From Streptomyces cavernae (GTDB taxonomy: Bacteria; Actinomycetota; Actinomycetes; Streptomycetales; Streptomycetaceae): DNA of 64,000 nt. The position numbers and the translations under genes were made by a program. Location of the stretch: NCBI RefSeq assembly GCF_004023625.1, contig NZ_RPDJ01000005.1, positions 186,001 to 250,000 on the forward strand, in the 5' to 3' direction. The notes beneath the pieces were generated by a model that was not told the origin of the DNA, did no database searches, and worked only from the letters and a program-made list of their open reading frames with translations. Shown here in pieces: positions 51,855 through 61,579 of the stretch (position 1 is the first letter of the stretch; each line of letters opens with the position of its first letter).

Positions 51855-52976
51855 TCAGCTACGGCCGAAGTGCTCCACGCGCACCTGGGCGGGCGGGTAG
51901 GGGTAGGAGGACGTCGTGCCCACCGACCAGTACTCGCCGGTGCCGGGTATCCGGGCGAGCGCGTTGATCAGGACGGGAGTCGTCGACGTCGGTCCGCGTT
52001 CGCTCACCCAGGCCGAGCCGTTCCACCGCAGGTAGTGCGCGCGGGTCTCGTCCCAGAAGTCCCAGCCTGCGATGGCGTCGGGCCGGCCCTGGTCGTCGCC
52101 GGTGACTCCGCTGAGCAGACCGATCGTGAACGGCGTGGTGACGCTGTTCCAGGTGGTGCCGTCCCAGTGCCGCAGCACGCAGTTCGGGGGCCTGCCGGGC
52201 GGACCGCCGACCCCGTTGTCGAATCCGGTGAGCCACACGTCGTCGACGGCGCGGGCGAGGAGCCCCGTGACGACGAGACGGATTCCCGTGGGCGGCGCCA
52301 GTTGCGTCCATCCGCCGCCGTCCCAGCGGGCGGCGAAGCCGGTGCCGTACACCCAGATCTCGCCGCCGGGGGTGCGGTGGACGCCTGACGGGGCCCCGCT
52401 CACCGTGCCCGGCAGCGGTGCGTCCCAGCCCCACTGCCGTCCGTCCCAGTGCAGCAGTGCGTGCCCGGCACTGGTGCGCCCGGAGACCCAGGCGCGCCCG
52501 TCGGGGGCGACCGTGACACCGGTGAGGACGGTTCCGGCGGCACCCCGCCCCGGGTACGGCGTCTCCTGCCAGGTGGAGCCGTCCCAGGCCAGGAGGTGTC
52601 CGCCGCCGGAGGTGTCGGTGCCGACGGCCCACGCCTGGTCCGGGGAGCCGGCGACGGAGTGCAACTGTCCGGCGAACCCGAGATGGCCGAGATCGGTCCG
52701 GCTCCACGCCGTACCGTCCCACACCATCGACAGGGGCCTGCCCCGTGTGCTTCCGCTCCGCCCCTCCTCACCCACGGCCCACGCGATTCCCGGCCCGCCG
52801 GCCGCCACGTCGACCAACTGCGCGGCCTCCCGTCCGCTCGGCACGGCCACCGGCTGCCATCCCGCGGGGAACGCGGCGGCGGCACTGCCGGCGGCCGCTG
52901 ACGGGCCCGTCGCGGTGGTGAGACCCAGTCCTGCCGCGGTACCGATCAATCCACTGACGAACTGCCGTCTTCGCAC
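51855..52976 (-). CDS. Tat-exported beta-propeller-like protein
   Basis: 373 aa. The N-terminus MRRRQFVSGLIGTAAGLGL is a twin-arginine-type signal. The mature part is made of repeats with a W-D-G-x-x-W core (MVWDGTAWSRT, LAWDGSTWQET, LHWDGRQWGWD, RHWDGTTWNSV, LRWNGSAWVSE), spaced 40-60 residues, each preceded by an AWAVG/VWLTG-like strand. This suggests a six- or seven-bladed propeller of the type found in extracellular glycan-binding or lyase-like proteins. No catalytic residues can be named. The start is GTG 52976 with GGGAAG upstream. It neighbours the galactanase-like gene on the same strand. Confidence 0.8.
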   Translation of the reverse strand: MRRRQFVSGLIGTAAGLGLTTATGPSAAAGSAAAAFPAGWQPVAVPSGREAAQLVDVAAGGPGIAWAVGEEGRSGSTRGRPLSMVWDGTAWSRTDLGHLGFAGQLHSVAGSPDQAWAVGTDTSGGGHLLAWDGSTWQETPYPGRGAAGTVLTGVTVAPDGRAWVSGRTSAGHALLHWDGRQWGWDAPLPGTVSGAPSGVHRTPGGEIWVYGTGFAARWDGGGWTQLAPPTGIRLVVTGLLARAVDDVWLTGFDNGVGGPPGRPPNCVLRHWDGTTWNSVTTPFTIGLLSGVTGDDQGRPDAIAGWDFWDETRAHYLRWNGSAWVSERGPTSTTPVLINALARIPGTGEYWSVGTTSSYPYPPAQVRVEHFGRS

Positions 52977-53098
52977 GGGGACTTCCCTTCATCCGCCGGG
53001 TAGGGGGGACCACCGTCGGGCAGTACGCGGAAGAGGTCAATGTACGGACGTGAGCACTTCGCGCCGCCGTGCGAATCGGCCGAAACGCCCCCCGGACG

Positions 53099-56000
53099 TC
53101 ACCGGTTCCCGCGTACGAGCTCGATCCGGTACTTCCGTGTCCGTGTCCCGTCCTCACTGGTCACCGAAACGACGGCCGACGCCCGACCGGGCCCGCCGGC
53201 TCCGGCCCTGTCGACCACCACGCTCGCGTAGGGGTCGCGTGCGGTCGCCGTGACCGTGCTCCGCTTCGGGTCGGCGGTGCTCACCCGGTACTCGGTCGTG
53301 TCGGGGTCGAAGGGCGCCACGGGGACCCCGGCCACCTCGATCGACGCGGCGGCGGCGTCCGAGGAGACGCCGGGGGCCTTGGCGTGCACCTCGATCTCGC
53401 TCATCGTGATGTAGCCGCCCGGACGTGCGGTCATGACCACCCGCACTGCGGTCGCCGGTCCCGCCTTCAGCGGTACGTCGACCACGGGTGTGCCCTCGGT
53501 CCCGACCGGGATGTCGTCGCTCGCGTCGGCCCACGGACCGTCGCCGGCCGTCCGCACCTGCACCTTCAGAGTCACGGGGAAGGAGACGTTGGTCCCGTCC
53601 CGGTGGAAGTGCGCCACGACCCGGCTCAGGTCGCGCGCCGCCGGCAGCGTGAAGGTGACGGTGTCGGACGGGTTCTTCGTGTTCCCCGGTTTCCAGTTGG
53701 ACCAGGCCTTCTCGGACAGGTCGCCGTTGCGCAGGCGTTCCGCGGAGTACCCGCTCTCGGTGAACGTCGCGCCGACCGAGGCCCCGTCGTCCGGCGCGAT
53801 GTTGGTCTCCACCGGTTCGGTGACCTGGACCCGTACGGCCGCGTCGACGGTGCTGCCGTCGACGACCCGTGCGGCGCCGCGCAGCGTCACCACGCCGGTG
53901 GTGTCGAACGCCCCGTCAGGTGCCGGCTCCCAGGCCACCGGGAGGTCGGCCCTGCCGCCGTCCCTGCCGACGCCGACGACGACGGCCGGGAGTTCGGGCT
54001 TCCCGCCCGGGTAGGTCTTGGCCCGGCCCGGGAGGGTCGAGGCGATCGTGTCGACGGTGACGACCGCCTTCGCGGGGATCTTCCGCCCGAGGGGGTCCGT
54101 GGCGCTGCCCGTGACGCGTACCGTCCCGGGTTCGCGCCACTTCCGGTCCGGCGGGAGCGTCCACACCACGGGGAGGGAGCCGCGGGCGCCGTCCCGGAAC
54201 ACCGGCGTCACCGTCTCCGGGAGCCTGGGCGGCAGACCGGGGACGGTGAACGCCTCGACCGTGTCGGTGCGCAGCACCGTTTCGTCGGTCACGGTCCAGC
54301 GCTGGTTCGCCGCCGAGGTCGGGGTGTACGTGGAGACCTTGGCGCCGTCCGCGGAGGACTGCCCGGTGACATCGACGAGGCGGCCGGTGGCGGCGTTGAC
54401 GAACGTCCATGAGCCGTCGCCGGTCGTCGACATGATCCACTGGGCCGCCTCGTCGGCCCGGCCCCCCTGCGGTTCCTCGAGCACGGCCTGGTTGTCGCGC
54501 ACCGTGAGCCGCTTGCCGGTCTTGGCGTTGGTGATGGTGTACCGCTCGCGGTTGCCGGTGCCGCGCGTCAACTGCTCGACGGACCAGAGCTGTTCAGCGC
54601 CCCGGGCGCCGGTCTGACCGGTCGTGCGAATGACGACGCCGCTGCCGTCGTCGGACGGAGTGAGCGACTTGCCGCTCTGCGTTCCCTGCAGCCGGTAGAC
54701 ATGGCCCGGTCGGACGAGGGCGGCGTCCTTCGCCACGCCGCTGACGCCCTCGACCAGGAAGGTCGTGACCGACTTCGCAGGCACGACGAGCGTGGCCGAC
54801 CGGTCGGTCACCCGGACCGGGTTGCCTCGTACGAGGGCTCCGTCGGTGCTCGTCACCACGGGCGTGACGGTGGCCCGTGGCGCGACCCTGCCGAAGCGCG
54901 AGAGATCGAGGGTCACGGAACGCGCGGACGTACTGCTGTTGACGTGGACCACCGTCGCCGCGCGGCCGGACTTCCGCACCGCGGCGACGCTGGACGGATC
55001 GTCCACCTTCACGAAGTGATCGCCGGGACGGATGTGGTGGGTGAAGTTACGGATGGTGTGGAACTTCGAGTTGGTGCGGATCGGGCAGGTCTCCAGGGTG
55101 TCCTTGGCCGTGCAGTTGAACGGGATGTGGATGCTGCCCCAGTTCTTGCCGGCCGCGGCCTGGGGGATCGCGTCCTCGACCGGCTGCCAGAACACCCAGG
55201 CGGACGGCTCCAGTTCACGCATGTCGTCGACCATGCGGGTGGCGATCCCGAGCCCCGGTTCCATCCCGGTGAAGTCGGTGCCCGTGCCCCAGGTGCCCTC
55301 GACCTCGCTCATCCACAGCTTCTCGTCCGCGCCCTTGGCGATGTCGCGTGCGCTGGTGCGCATGCTCGTGCCGTAGGTGTGCACGTTGAGCTGGTCGACG
55401 GCGGCTCGTGCGGGAGCGCCGTAGGCGTTGTAGTTCTGGGTGAAGATGCTCGGGTTGGTCTCGTCCATCGCGGAGATCATGGCGCGGGTCTTCGCCCCGT
55501 CGAGCGCCTTGTCGAGCGCGAGGACCACTTTCTGCTGGAGCTCCGGCCCGGCGTGCGCACCCTCCTGACGCCCGCCCGTGGGCTGCCCGTCCGCTCCGAT
55601 CTGGGTGCCCCAGTAGTTCGTATTGGGCTCGTTGAGCGGGGCGATGGTGTCGAACCTGATGCGGTGTCTCTTCTCCAACTGCTCGGTCACGCGCACCAGA
55701 TAGGTGGCGAAGTCGTCGACGCGGTCGGTGCGGATCTGGTCCGCGTTCGAGTCGAAGCCGCCGGAGACATAACCGCTGACCGTCTGGAACCACGGCGGCG
55801 AGTTGCTGAACGCCTCCCAGCGGGTGACCTTCTTCTTGATCTGGTCCACCCACCAGCGCTGGCCCGCGTCGGCATCCCAGTTCCAGTGATCCGGGTTGTT
55901 CGGGTCCCACCAGTCCATGTCCTGCCGGGTGGTGCCCTCGGGGGCCTTCCAGAAGCCCTCCATGGTCGCGCCCGCCTTCATGTAGTCCTTGCGGACATCA

Positions 56001-56318
56001 GGGGCGTTGCCACCGCCGATGTTGTAGCGCGCGATGGTGAGGCCGAGACCGTCCTCGCCGAACAGCATGTCGACGAGCCGTCTTCGGATGGGGTCCGGGT
56101 AGCGCCCCGTGGCGTTGGCGAACCAGACGAGGCTCGTCCCCCATCCCTCGAACTCCTGCTGGCGGTAGGACGGATCGATCCGCACCGTGACCGCGCTGCG
56201 GCGGCGCGTCAGCGGCGGCGGGCGTGGCGGCGGGCGCGGCGACCAGACCAGCGCCGAGCACCAGGGGAATCGTCGGCGCCAACGCCCGGATGATGCGATG
56301 CCGGCTGGACAACGGCAC
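53099..56318 (-). CDS. GH30 endo-beta-1,6-galactanase-like enzyme with ricin, Ig-like and F5/8C domains; probable frameshift
   Basis: About 1,070 aa secreted glycosidase. A GH30-type (beta/alpha)8 domain starts VRIDPSYRQQEFEGWG; the acid/base is Glu240 in PLNEPN and the nucleophile Glu348 in MSEVEG (numbered from 56347). Then come a beta-sandwich, a ricin-B-like domain (NQRWTV), two Big_4-like domains, a discoidin-like F5/8C domain and a last Ig-like piece. Galactanases of this type (subfamily GH30_5) cut beta-1,6-galactan of plant arabinogalactan. The export signal (SSRHRIIRALAPTIPLVLGA, start GTG 56318 or TTG 56312) lies in a different frame from the enzyme; one extra G, or two missing bases, near 56190-56215 would reconcile them. 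Otherwise no credible signal exists. Confidence 0.85.
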
Positions 56319-56547
56319 TCCCTTCCACAACACAGAGGCGAAAACACAGAGACGAACAGAACCGACCAGAAGCAATCGAGCTCAAGGCATGCTGAGCGGC
56401 AGAAATGGACACGTCAAGACATCGGGCAGCCTCATGTCCGATACATCCGGGGGGTGCAGGGCTCGCTGATCACCGTGTGGTGGTTTGCGCTTGTCGTGCT
56501 CCAAGTACCCCGGGCTCAACCCCGACGGCGGCAGGGAACGCCTCTTC

Positions 56548-56852
56548 CTCACCAGATCGACGGCAACTTCGGCACACCCGCCGCGATGATCGAGATGCTG
56601 GTGTACTCGCGTCCCGGCCGTGTCGAACTGCTGCCCGCGCTCCCCGGCGCCTGGGCCGCGTCCGGATCGATCACGGGCGTGGGGGTGCGCGGTGGCTTCA
56701 CCGTCGACATGAGCTGGAAGGCCGGGAGGCCGACCGAGGTCACGGTGACGAGTGTCGGCGGCCGGACGACAACGGTGGCCTACGGGAAGAGCTCACGGAA
56801 GCTCACCCTGTCTCCCGGCCGGTCCGTGACCTTGCGCGACCTGGGGCGGTGA
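56548..56852 (+). pseudogene. GH95 alpha-L-fucosidase-like C-terminal fragment
   Basis: About 100 codons: HQIDGNFGTPAAMIEMLV, then VELLPALPGAW, ITGVGVRGGFTVDMSWKAG and a beta-rich tail ending VTLRDLGR. This is the C-terminal (alpha/alpha)6-barrel end plus cap domain of GH95 fucosidases. The catalytic Asp/Asn/Glu residues and the rest of the enzyme are absent, and the sequence 56375-56547 shows no GH95 similarity. It lies between the galactanase-like gene (opposite strand) and the esterase gene, and ends four bases before the esterase GTG. Confidence 0.75.
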
Positions 56853-56856
56853 ACCG

Positions 56857-58167
56857 GTGCGTCGTCACACTCCTCGGGCGGCCGTGCCGCGGCTGCTGCG
56901 CAGACTCGCCGTACCGGTCGTCGCGTCGGCCGCCGTGGCGCACCTGTTCACCGCACCCACAAAGACCGCACCCACGGAGACTGCACCCACGGAGACTGCA
57001 GCAACGGAGACCGCAGCAACGCAGGCAACGGCCGCGGCGGCGTCGGCCGCGACCCACGACATCGTCACCTGGGGCGCGAGCGCCGATCGCATGGGTGAGG
57101 CGGCCGCGGACCGCAGCTACCGGCTCGTCGTGCGGACCAGCGCCGGCGGCACCGACCTGCGCGTGCGCCTGTCCAACGCCTTCGGCGACCGGCCCGTGAC
57201 GTTCGGCCGTGCGTACGCGGGCGTGCAGAAGGAGGGCGCCGCCCTGGTGCGGGGCAGCAACCGGCGGCTGACGTTCGGCGGTGAGCGGACCGTCACCGTG
57301 CCGGCCGGTGCGACCGCGCTCAGCGATCCACTGCCCGGACGGCTGCCCGCCGCGACCTCGCTGGTGGTCAGCCTGTACACGGCCGAGGCCGGCGGCCCGG
57401 CGACGGGTCACGGCATGGCCATGCAGACCTCCTACACCACGACGGGCGACCACGTCGCGGAGGAGGGCCCCGACAACTGGACCGGTACCACCGGCTCCTG
57501 GTTCTACCTCGACGCCGTCACTGTACGGACCCGCTCGGACACGGGCGCGGTGGTCGCCCTGGGCGACTCCATCACCGACGGCTGGCAGTCCAGCACCGAC
57601 AAGAACCGCCGCTGGCCCGACTACCTTGCCCGCCGCCTCCGGGCCGACCCGGACACCCGCATCGAGGGAGTGGCCAACGAGGGAATCTCCGGCAACAAGG
57701 TTCTCGCCGACGGAGCCGGGCAGAGCGCCCTGAACAGACTCGAGCGCGACGTGCTCGCCCACCCCGGGGTCCGCACGGTCCTCGTCTTCGAAGGCGTCAA
57801 CGACATCAAGGCCCACACCGGGGTCACCGCCGGGGACCTGATCGCCGGGTACCGCCGGATCATCGACCGGGCGCACGCGGCGGGCGTGTGTGTGGTCGGG
57901 GCCACGGTCGGGCCGTTCAAGGGCTGGTACGAGTGGGACGCGCAGGCCGAGGCCGTACGGCAGGAGGTCAACGAGTTCATCCGCAATGGCGGCGAGTTCG
58001 ACGCGGTGACCGACTTCGACCGCATCCTGCGCAGCCCCTACGACCACGAGCGGCTCCTGCCGTTCTTCGACAACGGCGATCACATCCATCCAAACGACAC
58101 CGGCATGCAGGCATTGGCGGACTCGGTGCGGCTGGAGGACCTCTCCTGCGACCGCCGAGCCCCCTGA
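56857..58167 (+). CDS. Secreted SGNH/GDSL-family esterase
   Basis: 436 aa. The signal-like N-terminus (RRLAVPVVASAAVAHLFTAP) is followed by an imperfect repeat of TAPTE/TAATE (residues 32-58). After an N-terminal beta domain (about 67-225), the SGNH domain has block I GDSIT (Ser238), block III FEGVNDI and block V DHIHPND (Asp408, His411), all intact. Such enzymes remove acetyl or other esters from polysaccharides, fitting the galactanase- and fucosidase-like neighbours. It starts at GTG 56857 directly after the GH95 fragment stop. The ribosome site is weak, so it may once have been translated by coupling to the fucosidase gene. Confidence 0.88.
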   Translation: MRRHTPRAAVPRLLRRLAVPVVASAAVAHLFTAPTKTAPTETAPTETAATETAATQATAAAASAATHDIVTWGASADRMGEAAADRSYRLVVRTSAGGTDLRVRLSNAFGDRPVTFGRAYAGVQKEGAALVRGSNRRLTFGGERTVTVPAGATALSDPLPGRLPAATSLVVSLYTAEAGGPATGHGMAMQTSYTTTGDHVAEEGPDNWTGTTGSWFYLDAVTVRTRSDTGAVVALGDSITDGWQSSTDKNRRWPDYLARRLRADPDTRIEGVANEGISGNKVLADGAGQSALNRLERDVLAHPGVRTVLVFEGVNDIKAHTGVTAGDLIAGYRRIIDRAHAAGVCVVGATVGPFKGWYEWDAQAEAVRQEVNEFIRNGGEFDAVTDFDRILRSPYDHERLLPFFDNGDHIHPNDTGMQALADSVRLEDLSCDRRAP

Positions 58168-58317
58168 ACCCGACTCCCAGGCACGGCTCCGGGGCTCTAC
58201 GGCTCCACGGCGGAGCGGGCGAATGCGGCGACAACCGCAGACGCCCGCGTCCGTCAGGGAGAGGAAACGTCAGGGATAGGGGACCTCAGGGAGAGGGGAT
58301 ATCAAGGGGAGGCGACA

Positions 58318-60408
58318 TCAAGGCGAGGAGACCTTCAGGCCTCGCAGCCGCCCGATGTTGTCGAACGACCCGAAGCCCACCCTTCCCGAGGTGAGGGTGG
58401 TGTCGACGGCGGTCATCAGAGGCCGCTTCGAGCCGTCCACGTAGACCGCGATCTCGCCGTTGCTCGCGCAGCGCACCACCCGCACCTTGTGCCAGTCGGC
58501 GTCGGTGATGGCCGGCGGGGCGCCCGTCCTGCCGTTCCACTGGTCGTCGATTCGCACCCGGTCCGCGTCGTTGACGACGAAGATGCCGTTGTGCGGATAG
58601 ATCGTGTTGTCCGAGGACAGATGGACGTAGGAGAACTTCGTGTCCGACTGATACCCGAAGACGAGGATCACGTCCCGGTTGGTGATCTCCACCGGGGTGT
58701 CGAGCCGCACTTCGGCGTCGATCCGCACGTCGCCCTGCTCAGGGCCGGCCGTCAGCACGGCGTACTCGAAGGGGCGGCGCGGCCCGGGGCGCTGGACTCC
58801 GGCCTCGGCGAGGACGGCCTCGCGGCCCGGGAACCGCCACTTGGACGGGGTGACGGGGGCCCAGTTCCTGCCGTCCATGACATGGGTGAGCCGGGAGCCG
58901 TCGGTGTCGCAGGAGGCGAACTTCCGGGTGCCGGTGACCTTCCAGATCTTCCCGTTGGCCTTGGAGAGCAGATACAACTCGCCCTTGGCGTCCCGCCCGA
59001 AGTGCAGGTCCACCCGGGTGTTCCCGGCCAGGTCCCGCATGGTGACGCGCTTGCCGCTCGCGTCGTACAGCGACAGGTCGTACAACTGCGCCAGCTTCTT
59101 GCTGCCGCGCCGCATGTCCTTGGTGTCGGCGAAGAGCAGACGGCCGTCGACGATGTCGCCGAAGACATACTTGCCGCGCAGCTCGGGCAGGTCACGGCCG
59201 CGGTAGACGAAGCCGCCGACGACGGCCCGGCCGACGTCGGAGGTGCAGTTCCAGTCGGCGGGCGGGTCGTGATCGTAGGCGGCGACGGGATACGTGTAGC
59301 CGTACTTCTCGTCGTCCTCGGGAAGGGGGAGGATCTGGTCGCAGGGGTTGGCGGCGGTCTTGTCGTAGACGAACGCGCCTTCGCGTTCGCTCCAGCCGAA
59401 GTTGTCGCCCGCGCGCACCTCGTAGACGGACTCCACGGCGTGCTGCCCGATGTGACCGAGGTACATGCGGTGGCTGCCGGCGGGGTCCCAGCTGAAGCGG
59501 TGCGGGTCGCGCATGCCGTACGCGTAGATCTCGCCCAGCGCGCCGGGGGTGCCGGTGAACGGGTTTCGGGCCGGGATCCCGTACTTGCCGTTGGCACTGT
59601 TGGTGCCGCGCGGGTCGATGCGCAGGATCTTGCCGTGCGGCAGGGAGAGGTCCTGCGGTTCGGCGTTCCGGACGCCCTGACCGCCGTCGCCGACGGCCAC
59701 GTAGAGCAGACCGCGGTCGCGATCGAGGGGACCGGCGGTGGGGTTGAAGTCGATCTGCTGGATGCCGTGGATGGTGCCCGCGAAACCGATGCGGAGGATC
59801 TCGCGGCGGGTGCCCCGGAAGGTGTCGGCCGAGGGGTCGTCGGCGGTCCACTCGGTGATGATGCCGTGGTAGACGCTCGCCGCCTGCTGCCGGAAGTCGG
59901 GTACGGCGGTGGTGACGGAGGCCAGTTCGGTGTGGACGGTGTAGAAGCGGCCGTTGCGCTTGAAGCCGGGGTCGAAGGTGACGAAACCGAAGCCCTGGCC
60001 GAGGCCCCTGCTGGCGAAGAAGGCGGGGGAGAAGGTGGCGGCGATGTCCAGGTAGACCTGCGGGCTGCCGCCGTCCTTGACGAAGTACAGCTTGCCGTTG
60101 AGGTCGGGCACGGCCTTCCGGCCGGAGCCGTCGGGCAGTTCGCTGAGGTAGTTGATGCGGGCCTGCCGCACCAGCCGTGGGTCGGTGACCGGACCGGGCA
60201 GCGGCTCGGTCTTCGGGAAGGAGGCGTACTCCTCGACGGTCAGTCCGATGCCGGAGGCCGCGGGCCGCTCGGGGATGGGATCGGTGATCGGGCCGGCGGC
60301 GGCGCGCGCCGTGCCGGGGAGGGAGACGAGGGCGGACAGTAACAGCGCGAGGATGACGAGGGGGGTCAGCAGTAGGGCTCTCGGTCTGGCATCGGGAGAT
60401 GGGACCAT
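58318..60408 (-). CDS. Secreted sugar-dehydrogenase-like protein (GSDH/PQQ type)
   Basis: 696 aa. The signal peptide (LTPLVILALLLSALVSLPGT-ARAAAG) is followed by a six-bladed propeller of the glucose/sorbosone dehydrogenase class: GLGQGFGFVTFDPGFKRN, LLYVAVGDGGQGVRN, GKILRIDPRG, EIYAYGMRDPHRFSWD and GAGDNFGWS-like RAGDNFGWSEREGAF. A C-terminal beta-sandwich (about 560-696) ends the protein and looks like a carbohydrate-binding or LamG-like module. Family members oxidise sugars with PQQ, but many Streptomyces relatives have no proven activity. ATG 60408 with AAAGGAG eight bases upstream. It is the last gene of a minus-strand unit starting with the Liv transporter. Confidence 0.87.
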   Translation of the reverse strand: MVPSPDARPRALLLTPLVILALLLSALVSLPGTARAAAGPITDPIPERPAASGIGLTVEEYASFPKTEPLPGPVTDPRLVRQARINYLSELPDGSGRKAVPDLNGKLYFVKDGGSPQVYLDIAATFSPAFFASRGLGQGFGFVTFDPGFKRNGRFYTVHTELASVTTAVPDFRQQAASVYHGIITEWTADDPSADTFRGTRREILRIGFAGTIHGIQQIDFNPTAGPLDRDRGLLYVAVGDGGQGVRNAEPQDLSLPHGKILRIDPRGTNSANGKYGIPARNPFTGTPGALGEIYAYGMRDPHRFSWDPAGSHRMYLGHIGQHAVESVYEVRAGDNFGWSEREGAFVYDKTAANPCDQILPLPEDDEKYGYTYPVAAYDHDPPADWNCTSDVGRAVVGGFVYRGRDLPELRGKYVFGDIVDGRLLFADTKDMRRGSKKLAQLYDLSLYDASGKRVTMRDLAGNTRVDLHFGRDAKGELYLLSKANGKIWKVTGTRKFASCDTDGSRLTHVMDGRNWAPVTPSKWRFPGREAVLAEAGVQRPGPRRPFEYAVLTAGPEQGDVRIDAEVRLDTPVEITNRDVILVFGYQSDTKFSYVHLSSDNTIYPHNGIFVVNDADRVRIDDQWNGRTGAPPAITDADWHKVRVVRCASNGEIAVYVDGSKRPLMTAVDTTLTSGRVGFGSFDNIGRLRGLKVSSP

Positions 60409-60528
60409 GGGTGCAACTCCTTTGTCGACGTGCGTCGTTGCCGGGATCGTCAGTGGCCGGTCACCGGCCGGTACAGGTCACCGGACCGTGCTGGTCGCCG
60501 GACCGCGCTGATCACCCGCCCGTGCCGG

Positions 60529-61563
60529 TCACCAGCCCGTCCCGGTCACCCGCCGGTACTGGGCCCGGATCCGGTCGCCGCTCACCGCGCTGTCCAAGAA
60601 CATGAGGCTGTCCATGCGGCAGTCGCAGGGATTGCGCTCGGCTGTGTTCTGCGGGAAGCTGCCGCCGATCTTGATGCCCCGCGGATCGGTCGGTGAGGCG
60701 CGGTGCGGGCCCGGCCCCGAGAGGTCCCAGGGGTCGCCGGGAACGGTGTAGAAGCCGTCCAGGCGCTGCCCGTTGCGGTACAGCGCCATGGCTCCGGTGC
60801 CGAAGTCGAAGGTGGCGGCGAGGAAGACCCATTCGCCGACCGGCAGCAGGGTCCGCCAGTCCTGCGAGGCGGCGAAGGTCTGCGAGCTCCCCCCGTCGAC
60901 GCGCCGGCCGAGGGCGACCAGCCGCAGTTCCCCGTTCACCTCGATGATCTCCAACAGCCCCCGTACGGCGTGGCCGTCGGAGTCCCCCGACAGCACCCCG
61001 GCCAGGCCGACGGCACCGTAAAGGTCGTCCGGGGACGCCGAGTTGCTGTTGGGGCTGGGATTCGGGCCGGTCATCTTGTACCAGCCCATGACGGTCATGC
61101 CGTCCACCGCGTTGAAGGCCCTGAGCGTCGGCACACCGGAAGGCCCGTACACGCCCGCCTTCCAGTCGTCGTTGCCCTTGGCCTCCGGGGTGACCTGCCG
61201 CACCTGGAGCGAGGTCCGGCTGCCGCGGTGCGCCCCGTCCTTCGTGCGCATCCGGGCCCCGCCGCCCACGAGGTCGATGTCGGTACGGGAGAAGCCCAGG
61301 TCCCGCTCCTTCGCCGGGTTGCCGCGCACGGGGTGCTCGAAGTCGTAGTACGCCGCCAAGTGGGGCCACAGCGCCGGATGCACGGGGCTCTTGCCGGTCA
61401 GTCCCGGGCGGCCCCCGGCCTCGGTGGGCGCCACCCGGCCCCCGGCCTCGGTGGGCGCCACCCGGCCCCCCGCTTCGGCGGGCGCCACGGTGAGGGTGGT
61501 CACCGTGGCGAGGGTGGTCAGGAAGGCGGCGAAAGCCGTGACCGTGTTCCTCTTGCGTCGCAT
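60529..61563 (-). CDS. Secreted LamG/concanavalin-like protein
   Basis: 344 aa. A Sec signal ends near VAPAEA. Three tandem copies of the 9-residue unit EAGGRVAPT then follow (27-bp DNA repeat, 61395-61475). The rest is a LamG-type jellyroll: YYDFEHPVRGNPAKERDLGF, AVDGMTVMGWYKMTGPN, LPVGEWVFLAATFDFGTGAM ALYRNG and a closing CDCRMDSLMFLD strand. Such domains bind carbohydrate. ATG 61563 has AAGGAG six bases upstream and starts only 17 bases after the LivF stop, so it is very probably co-transcribed with the transporter. Likely an extracellular binding protein; no enzyme residues recognised. Confidence 0.82.
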   Translation of the reverse strand: MRRKRNTVTAFAAFLTTLATVTTLTVAPAEAGGRVAPTEAGGRVAPTEAGGRPGLTGKSPVHPALWPHLAAYYDFEHPVRGNPAKERDLGFSRTDIDLVGGGARMRTKDGAHRGSRTSLQVRQVTPEAKGNDDWKAGVYGPSGVPTLRAFNAVDGMTVMGWYKMTGPNPSPNSNSASPDDLYGAVGLAGVLSGDSDGHAVRGLLEIIEVNGELRLVALGRRVDGGSSQTFAASQDWRTLLPVGEWVFLAATFDFGTGAMALYRNGQRLDGFYTVPGDPWDLSGPGPHRASPTDPRGIKIGGSFPQNTAERNPCDCRMDSLMFLDSAVSGDRIRAQYRRVTGTGW

Positions 61564-61579
61564 GAACTTCTCCTTGGAG

